From contig NZ_JARHUD010000008.1 in the NCBI RefSeq assembly GCF_029222965.1, forward strand, positions 1 to 64,000: 64,000 nt of DNA, given 5' to 3'. This document shows positions 1-9,078 of the stretch, piece by piece. A program made the position numbers and the translations under genes. The notes below the pieces were generated by a model. The model ran no database searches, was not told the DNA's origin, and worked only from the letters and a program-made list of their open reading frames with translations. Position 1 is the first letter of the stretch, and each line of letters opens with the position of its first letter. This DNA comes from Aquibaculum arenosum (lineage in GTDB: Bacteria > Pseudomonadota > Alphaproteobacteria > Kiloniellales > DSM-21159).

Positions 1-24
1 GCTCTTACGTTCAATTCTGGTCAT
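1..24 (-). CDS. 5' end of an unidentified leftward gene (partial)
   Basis: Reading leftward, an ATG at 24-22 opens a frame (MTRIERKS...) that runs off the window edge. An AGGAGG Shine-Dalgarno-like stretch lies about 10 bases upstream of it. Only eight codons are visible, so no function can be given. An ATG six bases further upstream is closed at once by a stop codon, which favours this start. Confidence 0.35.
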
Positions 25-80
25 GGCATGCACCCCTCCTGAGGGTCCGGTGAGTTTCACATCACCAGCGTGCCATGACC
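19..80. repeat. 10-bp inverted repeat
   Basis: GGTCATGGCA at 19-28 is repeated in perfect inverted orientation, TGCCATGACC, at 71-80. The left arm covers the start codon of the partial gene at the window edge and the right arm lies in its upstream region. It could be an operator pair or a structured leader; it may also be chance. No known regulator motif was recognised. Confidence 0.35.
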
Positions 81-110
81 GCTGAAACCGTCACCGCTTT
101 TGCTGAAAAT

Positions 111-284
111 TCAGTACACGATCTGCGCCAGGCTATCGTAGACTTCGCGATACAGCCGGCGCTTGCCAGAGAGCGGGGTGAAGACCCCTTTCCTCAGCAG
201 TGATTTGCGATGGCGCCGTAAGAAGTGCTGGAGCGTAGTGCTGCCGGCCTTCGGCATGCCCACGTGAATGATGCAGCGGCGCAT
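111..284 (-). pseudogene. truncated sulfotransferase N-terminus (P-loop fragment)
   Basis: A 57-codon frame begins MRRCIIHVGMPKAGSTTLQ and ends at a TGA. The segment HVGMPKAGSTTLQ has the form of the 5'-phosphosulfate (PAPS) binding loop that opens the sulfotransferase family, where full-length proteins usually have 250 or more residues. Everything after the first helix and loop is missing, including the 3'-phosphate binding region and the core fold. This is therefore most likely the surviving head of a deleted or frameshifted gene rather than a working enzyme. The following 90 bases show no obvious continuation. It lies just upstream of another leftward gene start, which suggests that a deletion joined the two. 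Confidence 0.6.
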
Positions 285-452
285 GAACTCCCGAAATCCC
301 GATGATCCACAGCACCTGTTGCCTGCCGACAGAGGTGACTCTTGTGGCGAAGAACAGACCGCTTGCTAGCGCTTCAAACGGGCGCTTGTCACAGGCGCTT
401 TCGGGGCACCCCCCAAGGTTCCGCCGCGACCTCGAACAAATCCCCCCAGCAC

Positions 453-2789
453 TCAGATGGCGATGGCCATTTCCTGGGCCCGCTGCAGATTGCGGAGGTA
501 TTGCGCGCGGCCGGTCTCATACTGCGGCGGCCACTGCTGCCCCTCGTGGCCAAGTTGGGCGGCGGCGTGCAGTGTCCAGAAGGGATCGGCCAGATGCGGC
601 CGCGCCAGGGCGCAGAGATCGGCCCGCCCCGCGGCCAGAATCGAGTTGACGTGGTCGGTCTCGTAGATGTTGCCCACCGCCATGGTGGCGATGTCCACCT
701 CGTTGCGGATGCGGTCGGAGAAGGGGGTCTGGAACATGCGGCCATAGATGGGCTTCGCCTCAGTCGAGGTCTGGCCGGCGGAAACGTCGATCAGGTCGGC
801 ACCGGCTGCCTTGAAGGCCCGGGCGATCTCCACGGCCTCATCGGCCCCGATTCCCCCCTCGACCCAGTCGCTGGCGGAAACGCGCACCGCCATCGGCCGC
901 TCCTGCGGCCAGACGGCCCGGATCGCCTCGAAGACCTCGATGGGAAAACGCAGCCGTGCGTTCAGGTCGCCGCCATAGGCATCCTGCCGCCGGTTCTTCA
1001 GCGGCGTGATGAAGCTCGACAGCAGGTAGCCATGCGCGGCGTGGAGCTCCAGCATGTCGAATCCGGCCTCCAGCCCTCGTTCCGCGGCCACCACGAAGTC
1101 GGCGATCACCTGGTCCATGTCGGCGCGCGTCATCTCCCGCGGCGTCTGGTTGGCCGGGCTCCAGGGAATGGGAGACGGCGCCAACAGCGGCCAGTTGCCC
1201 TCGTCGAGCGGGAGGTCAGCCCCCTCCCAGGGCACTTTGGTCGAGCCCTTCGGCCCGGCGTGGCCGAGCTGCAGGCAGACCTTGGCTGGCGAATGACCGT
1301 GGATGAAATCGACGAGGCGCTTATAGGCGCGGCTGTGTTCCGGGTCATAGAGGCCGCAGCAGCCCGGCGTGATGCGCCCCTCGGCCGAGACGCAGGTCAT
1401 CTCGGTGTAGATCAGCCCGGCCCCGCCCAAAGCGCGTGAACCTAGGTGCACCAGGTGGAAGTCATTGGGTGTCCCCTCCTTGGCCGAGTACATCGCCATG
1501 GGGGACAGCACCACGCGATTGGGCAGCGCCATGTTGCGCAGGCGGAAGGGCGTGAACATGGGTGGAATGGCGGCAGGCGTTTCCTTTTCGGGCGCTGCCT
1601 GCCTACTCACGCGCTTGTCCTCGACCTGCGCGGCGGCGCGGCCGGCGAACCAACGCTCGACACCCTCGAGATAACCTCGGTCGCGCAGTCGCAGGTTCTC
1701 GTGGCTTACGCGCTGGGAGCGGGTGAGCAGGGCATAGGCAAACTGCTCGGGCTCCAGGCTGGCATAGCGCGCCACGTTCTCGAACCATTCGGTGGAGTTG
1801 CGCGCGGCCGATTGCAGCCGCAGCACCTCGACCCGCCGTTCCGCCTCGTAGGCCGCCAGCCTGTCCGTGAGCGAACCCTCGCCAGTGTCGAGATGACGCG
1901 CCAGGGCGATGGCATCCTCCAGCGCCAGCTTGGTGCCGGAGCCGATGGAAAAATGCGCCGAATGGGCCGCATCGCCCATCAGCACGATGTTGTCCTTCAC
2001 CCAGGTATTGTTTGAAATGCGCGGGAAGGAGATCCAGTCGGAGCCGCGCAGGTGTCGGCTGTTGGCCATCAGGCCATGGCCGTCGAGGTAGGGGGCGAAG
2101 AGCCGCTCGCAGAAGTCGATGGTCGCCGCCGTGTCTGCCTGGTCCAGCCCGGCGGCACGCCAGGTCTCCTCGCGGGTCTCGACGATGAAGGTCGAATGCT
2201 CGCGGTCGAAGCGGTAGGCATGGGCCTGGAACCAGCCCCACTGGGTTTGCTCGAAGATGAAGGTGAAGGCCTCGAAGAGCTTGCGGGTGCCCAGCCAGAC
2301 AAACTTGCACTTGCGCAATTCGATGTCCGGCCGAAAGTGCTGCTCATGGGCCTGACGTACCCGGCTGTTGATGCCGTCGGCCGCCACGATCAGGTCGGCG
2401 TCCGGGAAGGCCGCCTGCACCTCGCCTTCGATCTCGGTTTCGAAGCGGAGTTCCACGCCCAGTTCCTCGGCCCGCGCCTGCAGGATCGCCAGCAGGCGCT
2501 GCCGGGCGATGCCGCAGAAGCCGTGCCCGCCTGAGGTGATCAGCCGGCCCTTGAAGTGGATGTCAATGTCGTCCCAGTGGGCGAAGGCGTCGAGTATGCG
2601 GCGCTGGCTGGGCTCGTCCGCGCCCTCCAGGTTCTCCAGCGTCTTGTCGGAGAAGACCACGCCCCAGCCGAAGGTGTCGCCGGCGCGATTGCGCTCATGG
2701 ACCGTCACCTCATAGGCCGGATGGCGCTTCTTCATCAGAATGGCGAAATAGAGTCCGGCCGGCCCGCCGCCGACGATGGCAATACGCAT
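453..2789 (-). CDS. bifunctional salicylyl-CoA 5-hydroxylase / OYE-like oxidoreductase
   Basis: A 778-residue two-domain flavoprotein. Residues 1-380 form an FAD-dependent aromatic monooxygenase: GGGPAGL near the N-terminus binds FAD, AADG follows at mid-domain, and GDAAH is the GD motif. Residues from about 410 onward form an Old Yellow Enzyme-like FMN barrel ([27 protein letters not shown]). This fusion and length match the family annotated as salicylyl-CoA 5-hydroxylase, which converts salicylyl-CoA to gentisyl-CoA; the close relative 2-aminobenzoyl-CoA monooxygenase/reductase is the main alternative. The start at 2789 is chosen because GGAGAG precedes the ATG and the FAD motif follows directly. 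No CoA ligase or gentisate genes are visible here, so the substrate is inferred from family only. Confidence 0.85.
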   Translation of the reverse strand: MRIAIVGGGPAGLYFAILMKKRHPAYEVTVHERNRAGDTFGWGVVFSDKTLENLEGADEPSQRRILDAFAHWDDIDIHFKGRLITSGGHGFCGIARQRLLAILQARAEELGVELRFETEIEGEVQAAFPDADLIVAADGINSRVRQAHEQHFRPDIELRKCKFVWLGTRKLFEAFTFIFEQTQWGWFQAHAYRFDREHSTFIVETREETWRAAGLDQADTAATIDFCERLFAPYLDGHGLMANSRHLRGSDWISFPRISNNTWVKDNIVLMGDAAHSAHFSIGSGTKLALEDAIALARHLDTGEGSLTDRLAAYEAERRVEVLRLQSAARNSTEWFENVARYASLEPEQFAYALLTRSQRVSHENLRLRDRGYLEGVERWFAGRAAAQVEDKRVSRQAAPEKETPAAIPPMFTPFRLRNMALPNRVVLSPMAMYSAKEGTPNDFHLVHLGSRALGGAGLIYTEMTCVSAEGRITPGCCGLYDPEHSRAYKRLVDFIHGHSPAKVCLQLGHAGPKGSTKVPWEGADLPLDEGNWPLLAPSPIPWSPANQTPREMTRADMDQVIADFVVAAERGLEAGFDMLELHAAHGYLLSSFITPLKNRRQDAYGGDLNARLRFPIEVFEAIRAVWPQERPMAVRVSASDWVEGGIGADEAVEIARAFKAAGADLIDVSAGQTSTEAKPIYGRMFQTPFSDRIRNEVDIATMAVGNIYETDHVNSILAAGRADLCALARPHLADPFWTLHAAAQLGHEGQQWPPQYETGRAQYLRNLQRAQEMAIAI

Positions 2790-2835
2790 GGCGCTCTCCG
2801 CTGTTCGCTGCCCCAATGTGAGAGACAGAGCGGAG

Positions 2836-2855
2836 ATAGTTTAAGCTTAAACTAT
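2836..2855. promoter_or_regulatory. perfect 20-bp palindromic operator
   Basis: ATAGTTTAAG is followed directly by its exact reverse complement, about 46 bases upstream of the hydroxylase start. The site is AT-rich in an otherwise GC-rich stretch. Its size and symmetry suit a dimeric winged-helix regulator such as a MarR-family protein, a type that often controls CoA-linked aromatic degradation (inference). No regulator gene lies next to it. Confidence 0.6.
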
Positions 2856-2936
2856 GTCGCACGTCGACCGGAAGTCCTGCAGACTCACGCAACCCTACCC
2901 TTGGGGTGGGTTGTCCAACCGGACAGGTTTCACGGT

Positions 2937-3509
2937 CTAATGCGCGGCATCGCCATCGTGCCAGTTGGCTGCAACCCGTGGCAAACAGCCCGCAATGCGA
3001 CAGCGGGATTCATGCTCATGGTTCTCCACCACGAGCAGGTGGCTAATCCGTTCCCCCGACGCATCGCTGAGCGGCAGGATAAGGCGCAGGTACCGGCCGA
3101 GCTGGCTGTGGGAACTAACGAAAAGGCTGTGCGCCAGCGGCTGCCAGCTTTCACTGCACGCGCGATAATGCTGCTGAATCAGTTCGCCAAATGCCCGCGG
3201 CCTGAGATCCGTGGGGGCAAGGCCCTTGAGGCTGTGCCCATGAACGTAGCGCACCCCTTCGCCGACGATGGCATAGCGAAAAGTTTCCGCCCTGTCCTCT
3301 TCGATCTTGCCCTCACCAACCTCGCCCCGTTCGACCTCCACCAGGAGCGTAAAAGCCAGGGCCCAAGAGAAATCCGCCGGGTCCATCTCGATCTTGGTGG
3401 GCGCCCGACGCGCGCCGCGGCGCAATTGCCAGTAATCGAGAAGTTTGCGCAAGCGCGGCGGCAATTCGCCGCGAAGATCGAGCGCGGCCGCTTTGACGTC
3501 ATTTGCCAT
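2937..3509 (-). CDS. PAS_5-type domain protein
   Basis: A 190-residue soluble protein resembling the alphaproteobacterial PAS_5 family, usually a single PAS-like sensor domain of 150-200 residues without an attached output domain. The typical parts are a Trp/Arg-rich first helix (LDYWQLRRG), the PTKIEMDP segment, a long strand FRYAIVGEGVRY and the phrase LKGLAPTDLRP. The start MANDVKA at 3509 is preferred over upstream ATGs because it lies nearest the domain and follows a purine-rich stretch. No signal peptide or membrane segment is seen. It sits alone between the hydroxylase and the exporter gene, all leftward, and its ligand and partner are unknown. Confidence 0.6.
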   Translation of the reverse strand: MANDVKAAALDLRGELPPRLRKLLDYWQLRRGARRAPTKIEMDPADFSWALAFTLLVEVERGEVGEGKIEEDRAETFRYAIVGEGVRYVHGHSLKGLAPTDLRPRAFGELIQQHYRACSESWQPLAHSLFVSSHSQLGRYLRLILPLSDASGERISHLLVVENHEHESRCRIAGCLPRVAANWHDGDAAH

Positions 3510-3734
3510 GGGTTCCGCCCCTTCCCCAAGACGCAGAGTGCGTGAGAGCTCAGGAGCAAGGCATGAAACCTTTTGATACTTTGCAATTTCAATGGGTATT
3601 GTGCGGGCGTTCAAGATCGAGGTCATGCCTCCACCTCCGTGGCTACCCCTGCCCCCAATGTATGGAGTGTCCGCGCGTCCTACCTATTCCGTCTGCGCCC
3701 CCTGTCTACTTTGGGACCAGAAACGCGTGCCTTA

Positions 3735-4784
3735 TCACAGATCGCTCGCGAGCAGCAGGAAGCCGAGCACCGCGACCAGAAGGAACAAGGTCTCGCTCAC
3801 CACCAGGATGAAGGGCTTCCAGCCGAGCTGCGTCATCTCCTTCAGGCTGGTCTTCATGCCGAGTGCGGCTACGGCCAGCACGAGGCACCAGCGCGAGGTA
3901 TCGATCATCGGCTGCGCCAGGCTGGCCGGCAGGAAGCCCAGTGAGTTGATCCCCACCAAGACCACGAATGCGACCAGGAAGAGTGGCAGGCCGATCAGAC
4001 GCCCCTGCGCCGCCTCCCCCAGGGCCAAACGCCGCGGCTTGAAATAGAGCGAGAGCAGGAAGACGACGGGAACCAGCATGGCGACGCGCATCATCTTGGT
4101 GAAGGTCGCGGTGTCGCCGGCCGTATCGGAGATCGTGTAGCCGGCCGCCACCACCTGGGCCACGTCATGAATCGTCGCGCCGATCAGAACGCCCCCGGTG
4201 GTCTCGTCGAAGCCGACGAGCGCCACCAATGCCGGATAGAGCACCATGGCGCAGGTCGAGAGCGTGGTCACCGCCACCACGGCATAGACGGTGTTGCGCT
4301 CCAGCTCAGCGCGTTTGGGCATGACCGAGGAGATGGCGAGCGCCGCCGAAGCGCCGCAGATCGCCGTCGCCCCGCCGGTCAGGATCCCCTGCTCCTCCCC
4401 CAGCCCCAGCCGACGGGCGAGAAAGCGCCCGAACAACAGGGTGCCCACAACCGCCAGCACCACGGCAAGACTGGGCACGACGCCGAGCGACAGGATCTGC
4501 TCGAGCGTGATCCGCGCCCCCAGCAGGGCCACGCCCAGGCGCAGCACCGTGCGCGATGTGAAGGCGATGCCCGCGCGAAAGCGCGCATCGTCTGAGAGAA
4601 AGTTGAACGCCATGCCAATCAGCAGGGCGAAAAGCAGCACCGGCCCGCCGTGATGATCCCCGATCCAGGCAGCCGCAAGCCCGACGACCAGCGCCAGCCC
4701 GAAACCGGGACCAAGCTGACGCCCCCGCTGCGCGATCGTGGGGGGAAGTGCGGCAAGCGAGCCGCCGCCTGGTAACGGGAACAT
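3735..4784 (-). CDS. YeiH-family putative sulfate exporter
   Basis: A 349-residue integral membrane protein of the YeiH/UPF0324 (Cons_hypoth698) family, with about ten hydrophobic segments. Family landmarks include GVALLGARITLEQIL and the glycine/alanine-rich loop TGGATAICGASAALAI followed by ISSVMPKRAELER. Members are annotated as putative sulfate exporters, for instance near sulfonate-degrading genes. Direct proof is limited, so the substrate is a family-level guess. Length is normal for the family. The TctA gene of the transporter operon lies 74 bases upstream on the same strand, so it could be co-transcribed with tctCBA. Confidence 0.75.
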   Translation of the reverse strand: MFPLPGGGSLAALPPTIAQRGRQLGPGFGLALVVGLAAAWIGDHHGGPVLLFALLIGMAFNFLSDDARFRAGIAFTSRTVLRLGVALLGARITLEQILSLGVVPSLAVVLAVVGTLLFGRFLARRLGLGEEQGILTGGATAICGASAALAISSVMPKRAELERNTVYAVVAVTTLSTCAMVLYPALVALVGFDETTGGVLIGATIHDVAQVVAAGYTISDTAGDTATFTKMMRVAMLVPVVFLLSLYFKPRRLALGEAAQGRLIGLPLFLVAFVVLVGINSLGFLPASLAQPMIDTSRWCLVLAVAALGMKTSLKEMTQLGWKPFILVVSETLFLLVAVLGFLLLASDL

Positions 4785-4858
4785 GATGCAGACTACCCTG
4801 GTAGAAGCGGAAAACGTGATCGGGGAAGGACGCCCTCGGATGCGGCCGGAGCCGGAAC

Positions 4859-6376
4859 TCAGGCGGGGCCCGAGCCACCAGCCGGCCGCGCACCCGGCTT
4901 GAGCCGCGGCGGCAGCAGCCTGGAGAGCAGCGGCCAGAGCAGAAGTAGCAGGGCGATTCCCATGAGAAAAGCCGGCAGCGGCTGCGTGACCAGCGGCGAG
5001 GGATCGCCGGCCGTGATCATCAGCCCGGTGCGCAGCTTGGCCTCGGCCAGCGGCCCCAGGATGAAGCCGATCACCAGCGGCGCCAGGGGAACCCGCGCCT
5101 TTTCCAGCAAGAAGCCGAGCACCCCAAAGGCCAGCATGACCCAGACGTCGAAGAAGCGATTGGTGGCGGCATAGCTGCCGACGATGCAGAAGACCAGGAT
5201 GCCGGGCAGCAGCAGGCTGCGATCGACCCTAGCCAGCTTGGGCAGGTGACGGACCAGGCCGGTCATCAGCACGAACATCATCAAGGTGGCCACCAGGCAG
5301 GAAATCATGATGGCGTAGACCACATCGGGGTTCGTGCTGAACAGCATGGGTCCGGGGACGATGCCGTGCAGGTAGAGGCCCCCGATCAGGATGGCATCGA
5401 TCACACTGCCCGGAATGCCGATCGCCACCAGCGGCACCAGCGCGCCCCCGACGGTCGCGCTGTTTCCTGCCTCCGACGCGATCACGGCCTCTTCCGAGCC
5501 GGTGCCGAAGCGCTCCGGCTCCTTCGAGAAGCTGCGCGCCGTGGAGTAAGCCACCACCGAGCCAACATTGGCGCCGACACCGGGCAGAATGCCGATCAGC
5601 GTGCCCAGGGTGGAGGAGCGCAGCATGTTGCCGCCGTGGCGCCGCCAATCGGCGAGGCTCAGCGTCACCCGCTCTCGCCGGATCTCGATCCGCTCGGCCA
5701 CGCCGAGATGCTCGGTCAGCCCGCGCATGATCTGGCTGACGGCGAAAAGACCGATCAGCACCGGCAGGACGTCAAAGCCGTTCTCCATGGCCCGATTGCC
5801 GAAAGCCAGCCGGGGCATGCCGGTGGAGGGGTCCGACCCCGGCATGGCGATGAGGATGCCCAGAAAGCCGGAGAGCAAACCCTTGACCATCGCCCCGCGA
5901 CTGAGGCTGGCGATCAGCACCATGGCCACCATAATGAAGGCGAAGTAGTCCCAGGGGGTGAAGCGCAGTGCGAAATCGGCCAGCGGCCGGGACACCAGGA
6001 TCAGTGCCACCCAGGAGACGAGCCCACCGACGAAGGAGGCCGTGATGCCGAGCGCCAAAGCGCGGCCGGGCCGCCCCGCCCGCGCCATGGGGTAACCGTC
6101 CAGGGTGGTGAGCACCGAGGCCGGGGTCCCGGGCATGCGCAGCAGCGTGGCACTGATCAAGCCGCCGGCAACGGATCCCACATACATGCCCACCAGCATC
6201 ATCAGCGCGAGCGCCGGCGACATGGTGAAGGTGAGCGGCAGGCTGAGCGCGATCAGCATTGTCCCGCTCAGCCCCGGAATGGAGCCGACCAGGATACCCA
6301 GCGTGGTGCCGATCAAGGTGAAGAGCAGACCTTCGAGGGACAGCGCGAGTGGCAGAGCTTGGAGAAGTCCGTCCAT
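4859..6376 (-). CDS. tctA: tripartite tricarboxylate transporter, large permease TctA
   Basis: A 505-residue polytopic membrane protein, the large permease of a TTT (tripartite tricarboxylate transporter) system that imports carboxylates using a periplasmic binding protein. The hallmark segments are GILVGSIPGLSGTMLIALSLP near the N-terminus, MYVGSVAGGLISATLLRMPG, and GILPGVGANVGSVVAYSTA in the second half. It is the last gene of tctC-tctB-tctA and starts 6 bases after the tctB stop. The substrate cannot be read from sequence. The divergent TauD-type dioxygenase and shared promoter motif suggest a compound handled by that enzyme. Confidence 0.92.
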   Translation of the reverse strand: MDGLLQALPLALSLEGLLFTLIGTTLGILVGSIPGLSGTMLIALSLPLTFTMSPALALMMLVGMYVGSVAGGLISATLLRMPGTPASVLTTLDGYPMARAGRPGRALALGITASFVGGLVSWVALILVSRPLADFALRFTPWDYFAFIMVAMVLIASLSRGAMVKGLLSGFLGILIAMPGSDPSTGMPRLAFGNRAMENGFDVLPVLIGLFAVSQIMRGLTEHLGVAERIEIRRERVTLSLADWRRHGGNMLRSSTLGTLIGILPGVGANVGSVVAYSTARSFSKEPERFGTGSEEAVIASEAGNSATVGGALVPLVAIGIPGSVIDAILIGGLYLHGIVPGPMLFSTNPDVVYAIMISCLVATLMMFVLMTGLVRHLPKLARVDRSLLLPGILVFCIVGSYAATNRFFDVWVMLAFGVLGFLLEKARVPLAPLVIGFILGPLAEAKLRTGLMITAGDPSPLVTQPLPAFLMGIALLLLLWPLLSRLLPPRLKPGARPAGGSGPA

Positions 6377-6382
6377 TGGGCC

Positions 6383-6889
6383 TCAGGGCAGGTCCACGAT
6401 AAAGATCTGGGTGAAGAGGTAGTCGCAGCCGAAGCCGAGAATGACGCCGGCGGCCAAGGCCTTGGGCAGAGCGGCGATGCGCCTGTTTGATAGCAGCCAG
6501 ACCGTGATGGTGACGAACACCAGGGTCGCGCCCCAATAGGGCAGACGCAGGAAGGCCAAGGCTGCTACGTAGAGCAGCGTCACGAGAGAAACCAGCAGCA
6601 GGGGGAGCGGCGATGGTGGCTGGCGCGCCGCGCTGCCGTCTGCGGTTTCCGCGAAGGAGCCCGATGGCTCGAAACGCTTGCGCCTCAGAGCCTGACCAAT
6701 CATAGCCAGGCTAAGCAGAATGACGATCAGTGCCGCCGCCATGGGCAGTGCGCCCGGCCCCAGCGGGTCGAGGCCGGGCTGCGGCGCGGCCATTGCCGCC
6801 GCGACGCAGGCGCCCCCGATGACTGCCAGGATCAGGCCGGCGGCGATCTCTGCCCGCTCTTCAGACACAGTCTCGGCCCTTTCCCGCAC
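6383..6889 (-). CDS. tctB: tripartite tricarboxylate transporter, small permease TctB
   Basis: A 168-residue protein with four hydrophobic segments, the size and layout of TctB, the small membrane subunit of TTT carriers. TctB sequences are poorly conserved, so its position between tctC and tctA is the main support. The start is a GTG at 6889, with TAGGGAG at the right distance; the stop codon of tctC overlaps that ribosome-binding site, suggesting translational coupling. Residues 70-95 form a polar loop between the second and third segments. Confidence 0.85.
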   Translation of the reverse strand: MRERAETVSEERAEIAAGLILAVIGGACVAAAMAAPQPGLDPLGPGALPMAAALIVILLSLAMIGQALRRKRFEPSGSFAETADGSAARQPPSPLPLLLVSLVTLLYVAALAFLRLPYWGATLVFVTITVWLLSNRRIAALPKALAAGVILGFGCDYLFTQIFIVDLP

Positions 6890-6904
6890 CCACGTTTCGG
6901 CTCC

Positions 6905-7861
6905 CTACTGAGCCTGCGTGGCCCGCACGGCGACCGGCGCGATACGCTCGAACTCCTGCGCGATGAAGTCCTTGAACGCCTCGCCACGGCGGAAAACGTT
7001 GGTGTAGGCTCGCTCGCGGAAGGATTCCTGCACACGCTCGCTCTCCATGGCCGCTTCCAGAGCGTCTGCCATGGTGTCCACCGCGTCACTGGGCGTGCCT
7101 GCCGGTGCCAACCACCAGTAGTCATAGCAGAACTGCGCATTCACGTCCTGCTCCATCGCCGTGGGAACATCCGGCATTTCCGGATGACGCTCCTCGGCAA
7201 GCAGACCCAGAGCCTTGATGCCGCGTCCGCCCGAGGCCTTGTACTGCCCGGTGGAGATCACCGAAGCGTGGGTCGTGCCGCCCGCCACCGCGGTGTAGTT
7301 GTCAGCGTCCCCGCCGATCTGGACGAAACGGAAGCTGGCGCCCCCCTGCGCGTCCTGCAGCAGCAGACCGCCAAGATGGTTCATGGCACCGAGGTTGGCT
7401 CCGAACACGATCTCGCCCGGCCGCTCGGCAGCATCGTCGAGCAGATCCGCCAGAGTTTCATAGGGAGCCGATTCCGGCACGATCGCGACAAAGCAGACAC
7501 CGCCCGTGGACGCCACCGGTTCGTAGTCTTCATGACCGAAATCGGCCAAGCCGGAAGCCTCGCTCGACAGCAGGGTGATATGGTTGCTGAGAATGGTGTA
7601 GCCGTCCGGCTCCGCTTCGACCACCCGGCGCGAGCCGGTGCGGCCGCCCGCGCCCGGGATGTTGATCACGGCCAAGGGCTGCGGCAGCAGTTTTTCTTCC
7701 TCGATCACGCGCTGGAACAGGCGCACCGTGGCGTCACTGCCGCCTCCGGCGCCATAGGGCACGACGATCTGGATCGGCCGCTCTGGCCATTCGGCGAATG
7801 CCGCGGTCGCGCCGCTCGCCAGAAGTGTTGCTGCAAGGGCGCAACCTAGCAATCTCTGCAT
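6905..7861 (-). CDS. tctC: TTT substrate-binding protein TctC
   Basis: A 318-residue periplasmic solute-binding protein of the Bug/TctC family. Residues 1-23 are a cleavable signal peptide ending AFA. The mature start EWPERPIQIVVPYGAGGGSD is the family signature, in which the loop after VPYGAGG contacts the ligand carboxylate. The next segment, INIPGAGGRTGSR, is also typical. It is the first gene of the tctCBA operon and is divergent from the TauD-like gene across a 233-base promoter region that holds a GntR-like operator. The ligand is unknown; family members bind diverse carboxylates, so citrate should not be assumed. Confidence 0.92.
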   Translation of the reverse strand: MQRLLGCALAATLLASGATAAFAEWPERPIQIVVPYGAGGGSDATVRLFQRVIEEEKLLPQPLAVINIPGAGGRTGSRRVVEAEPDGYTILSNHITLLSSEASGLADFGHEDYEPVASTGGVCFVAIVPESAPYETLADLLDDAAERPGEIVFGANLGAMNHLGGLLLQDAQGGASFRFVQIGGDADNYTAVAGGTTHASVISTGQYKASGGRGIKALGLLAEERHPEMPDVPTAMEQDVNAQFCYDYWWLAPAGTPSDAVDTMADALEAAMESERVQESFRERAYTNVFRRGEAFKDFIAQEFERIAPVAVRATQAQ

Positions 7862-7993
7862 GAACGTATCCTTCCCAGCTTTCAGGTTTGTGGGTCAGGT
7901 TTCCTGCTGCATAGCCGGCCCTGGCACCAATTTATCGTGTGGGCGATTGTTCATAGCAGCCATGTGAGTGTCAACCACTCAATGGACATTAGA

Positions 7994-8005
7994 ATTGTTG
8001 ACAAT
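7994..8005. promoter_or_regulatory. candidate GntR operator (shared motif)
   Basis: The 12-mer ATTGTTGACAAT has arms ATTGT/ACAAT around a 2-base centre. Its first eleven bases recur upstream of the gntR gene at 9794-9804. The site lies between tctC and the dioxygenase gene, just upstream of the latter's -35 box. Further TGTCAA and TTGAC elements occur at 7969 and 8013. The small, A/T-flanked inverted repeat suits a FadR-type GntR protein (inference). Confidence 0.6.
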
Positions 8006-8012
8006 CGCTCTG

Positions 8013-8042
8013 TTGACTTGATGCTGCCGTTCTTGCTAGGCG
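8013..8042 (+). promoter_or_regulatory. sigma-70-like promoter for the TauD-type gene
   Basis: TTGACT at 8013-8018 and TAGGCG at 8037-8042 are separated by 18 bases and point to the dioxygenase start 52 bases further on. The candidate operator ends seven bases upstream of the -35 box. A ribosome-binding GGAGGAG follows before the ATG. Confidence 0.5.
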
Positions 8043-8094
8043 TGAACCACAGCCGGTCGCTTCATCGAACCGGCGTTAACGGAGGAGACACTCA

Positions 8095-8991
8095 ATGAAC
8101 GCGACTCAGGAATGGAAAGAGGCCGGACTGAACTTTCGGCAGATCACCCCCGCCATTGGTGTGGAGGTAGGCGGCGCCGATTTATCCAAGCCCGTCGGCG
8201 AGGAGCAGTTACAGGCCATCCGCAAGGCACTGTGCGAACACTCGCTGCTGCTGTTCCGGGGCCAGGAGCTCCCGCCGGAGCCGCACATTGAGTTCAGCCG
8301 CCGCTTCGGCCCGCTGGAGAACCATGTGCTCAAGCAGTTCTGCCTGCCCGAGCATCCCGAGATCTTCATTGTTTCCAATATTGTCGAGAACGGCCGTCAT
8401 ATCGGCGCACATGGCGGCGCCAAGCTGTGGCACTCCGACCTCTCCTACATGGAGGAGCCCAGCCTCGGCTCCGCCTTCTACTGCCTCGAATGCCCGTCGG
8501 AGGGCGGCGAGACCGAGTTTGCCAGCATGTACGCGGCCTACGACGCCCTTCCTGAGGAACGCAGGCGCTGGCTGGACGGTCGCCGGGCCGTGCATGACTA
8601 CAACTATCATTATGAGACCTTCCTGACCCATCGGCCACCGCTGACCGAGGAGCAGAAGGCCAAGGTGCCGCCGGTCTCCCAGCCCTGCGTGCGCACGCAT
8701 CCCGAAACCGGGCGCCAGGCGCTCTATCTCTGTTACGCCCTGGTTTCGCACTTCGAAGGCATGAGCCCGGAGGAGAGCCGGCCGATTCTCAAGGAGCTCA
8801 CCGAGTTCGCCACACAACCGGCCTTCACCTACCGCCATGCCTGGAAGCCGGGCGACCTGGTCTTCTGGGACAACCGCAGTGCCATGCATCGCGCCTGCCC
8901 CTTCGACGAGAAGGGCAGCCGCCGGCTGATGTACCGCACGACGATCAAGGGCGATCGCCCCTTCCATCGCCCGGCTGCCGCCGCGGCCTGA
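8095..8991 (+). CDS. TauD/TfdA-family Fe(II)/2-oxoglutarate dioxygenase
   Basis: A 298-residue cytoplasmic non-haem iron dioxygenase of the TauD/TfdA superfamily, which couples 2-oxoglutarate decarboxylation to hydroxylation of a substrate that often then loses sulfite or a side chain. The iron site is visible as WHSDLSY (His and Asp) in the middle and MHRACPF (distal His) near the end, followed by the basic RRLMYRTT segment that binds 2-oxoglutarate. A GGAGGAG ribosome site precedes the ATG. It is divergent from tctCBA and convergent with a GntR regulator, so it probably acts on the transported compound. Sequence alone does not separate taurine, 2,4-D-like or other substrates. Confidence 0.85.
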   Translation: MNATQEWKEAGLNFRQITPAIGVEVGGADLSKPVGEEQLQAIRKALCEHSLLLFRGQELPPEPHIEFSRRFGPLENHVLKQFCLPEHPEIFIVSNIVENGRHIGAHGGAKLWHSDLSYMEEPSLGSAFYCLECPSEGGETEFASMYAAYDALPEERRRWLDGRRAVHDYNYHYETFLTHRPPLTEEQKAKVPPVSQPCVRTHPETGRQALYLCYALVSHFEGMSPEESRPILKELTEFATQPAFTYRHAWKPGDLVFWDNRSAMHRACPFDEKGSRRLMYRTTIKGDRPFHRPAAAAA

Positions 8992-9008
8992 GGCACACCA
9001 CAGAATAC

Positions 9009-9041
9009 AAAGAGGCCGGGAGCAACGCTCCCGGCCTCTTT
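9009..9041. terminator. bidirectional rho-independent terminator
   Basis: A perfect 15-bp stem (AAAGAGGCCGGGAGC and its complement) with an AAC loop lies between the convergent dioxygenase and gntR genes. Runs of A on one side and T on the other let it work in both directions. Confidence 0.85.
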
Positions 9042-9078
9042 GTGTGTGAAGCTGCCCGCAGCACCCGGTGCGCTGCCG

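Noticed and set aside
453-1560. Possible duplication between the OYE half of the salicylyl-CoA hydroxylase and the OYE gene at 54.2-55.3 kb
   Set aside because: Shared motifs are those of the family, but the key residue (Ala versus Cys) and much of the sequence differ, so a recent copy is not supported.
2890-2913. Imperfect hairpin CAACCC...GGGTTG after the PAS gene
   Set aside because: Mismatched stem and no T-run, so not called as a terminator.
5246-6490. 414-codon frame antisense to tctA
   Set aside because: His/Gln/Gly-rich composition and full overlap with a certain gene; no motif.
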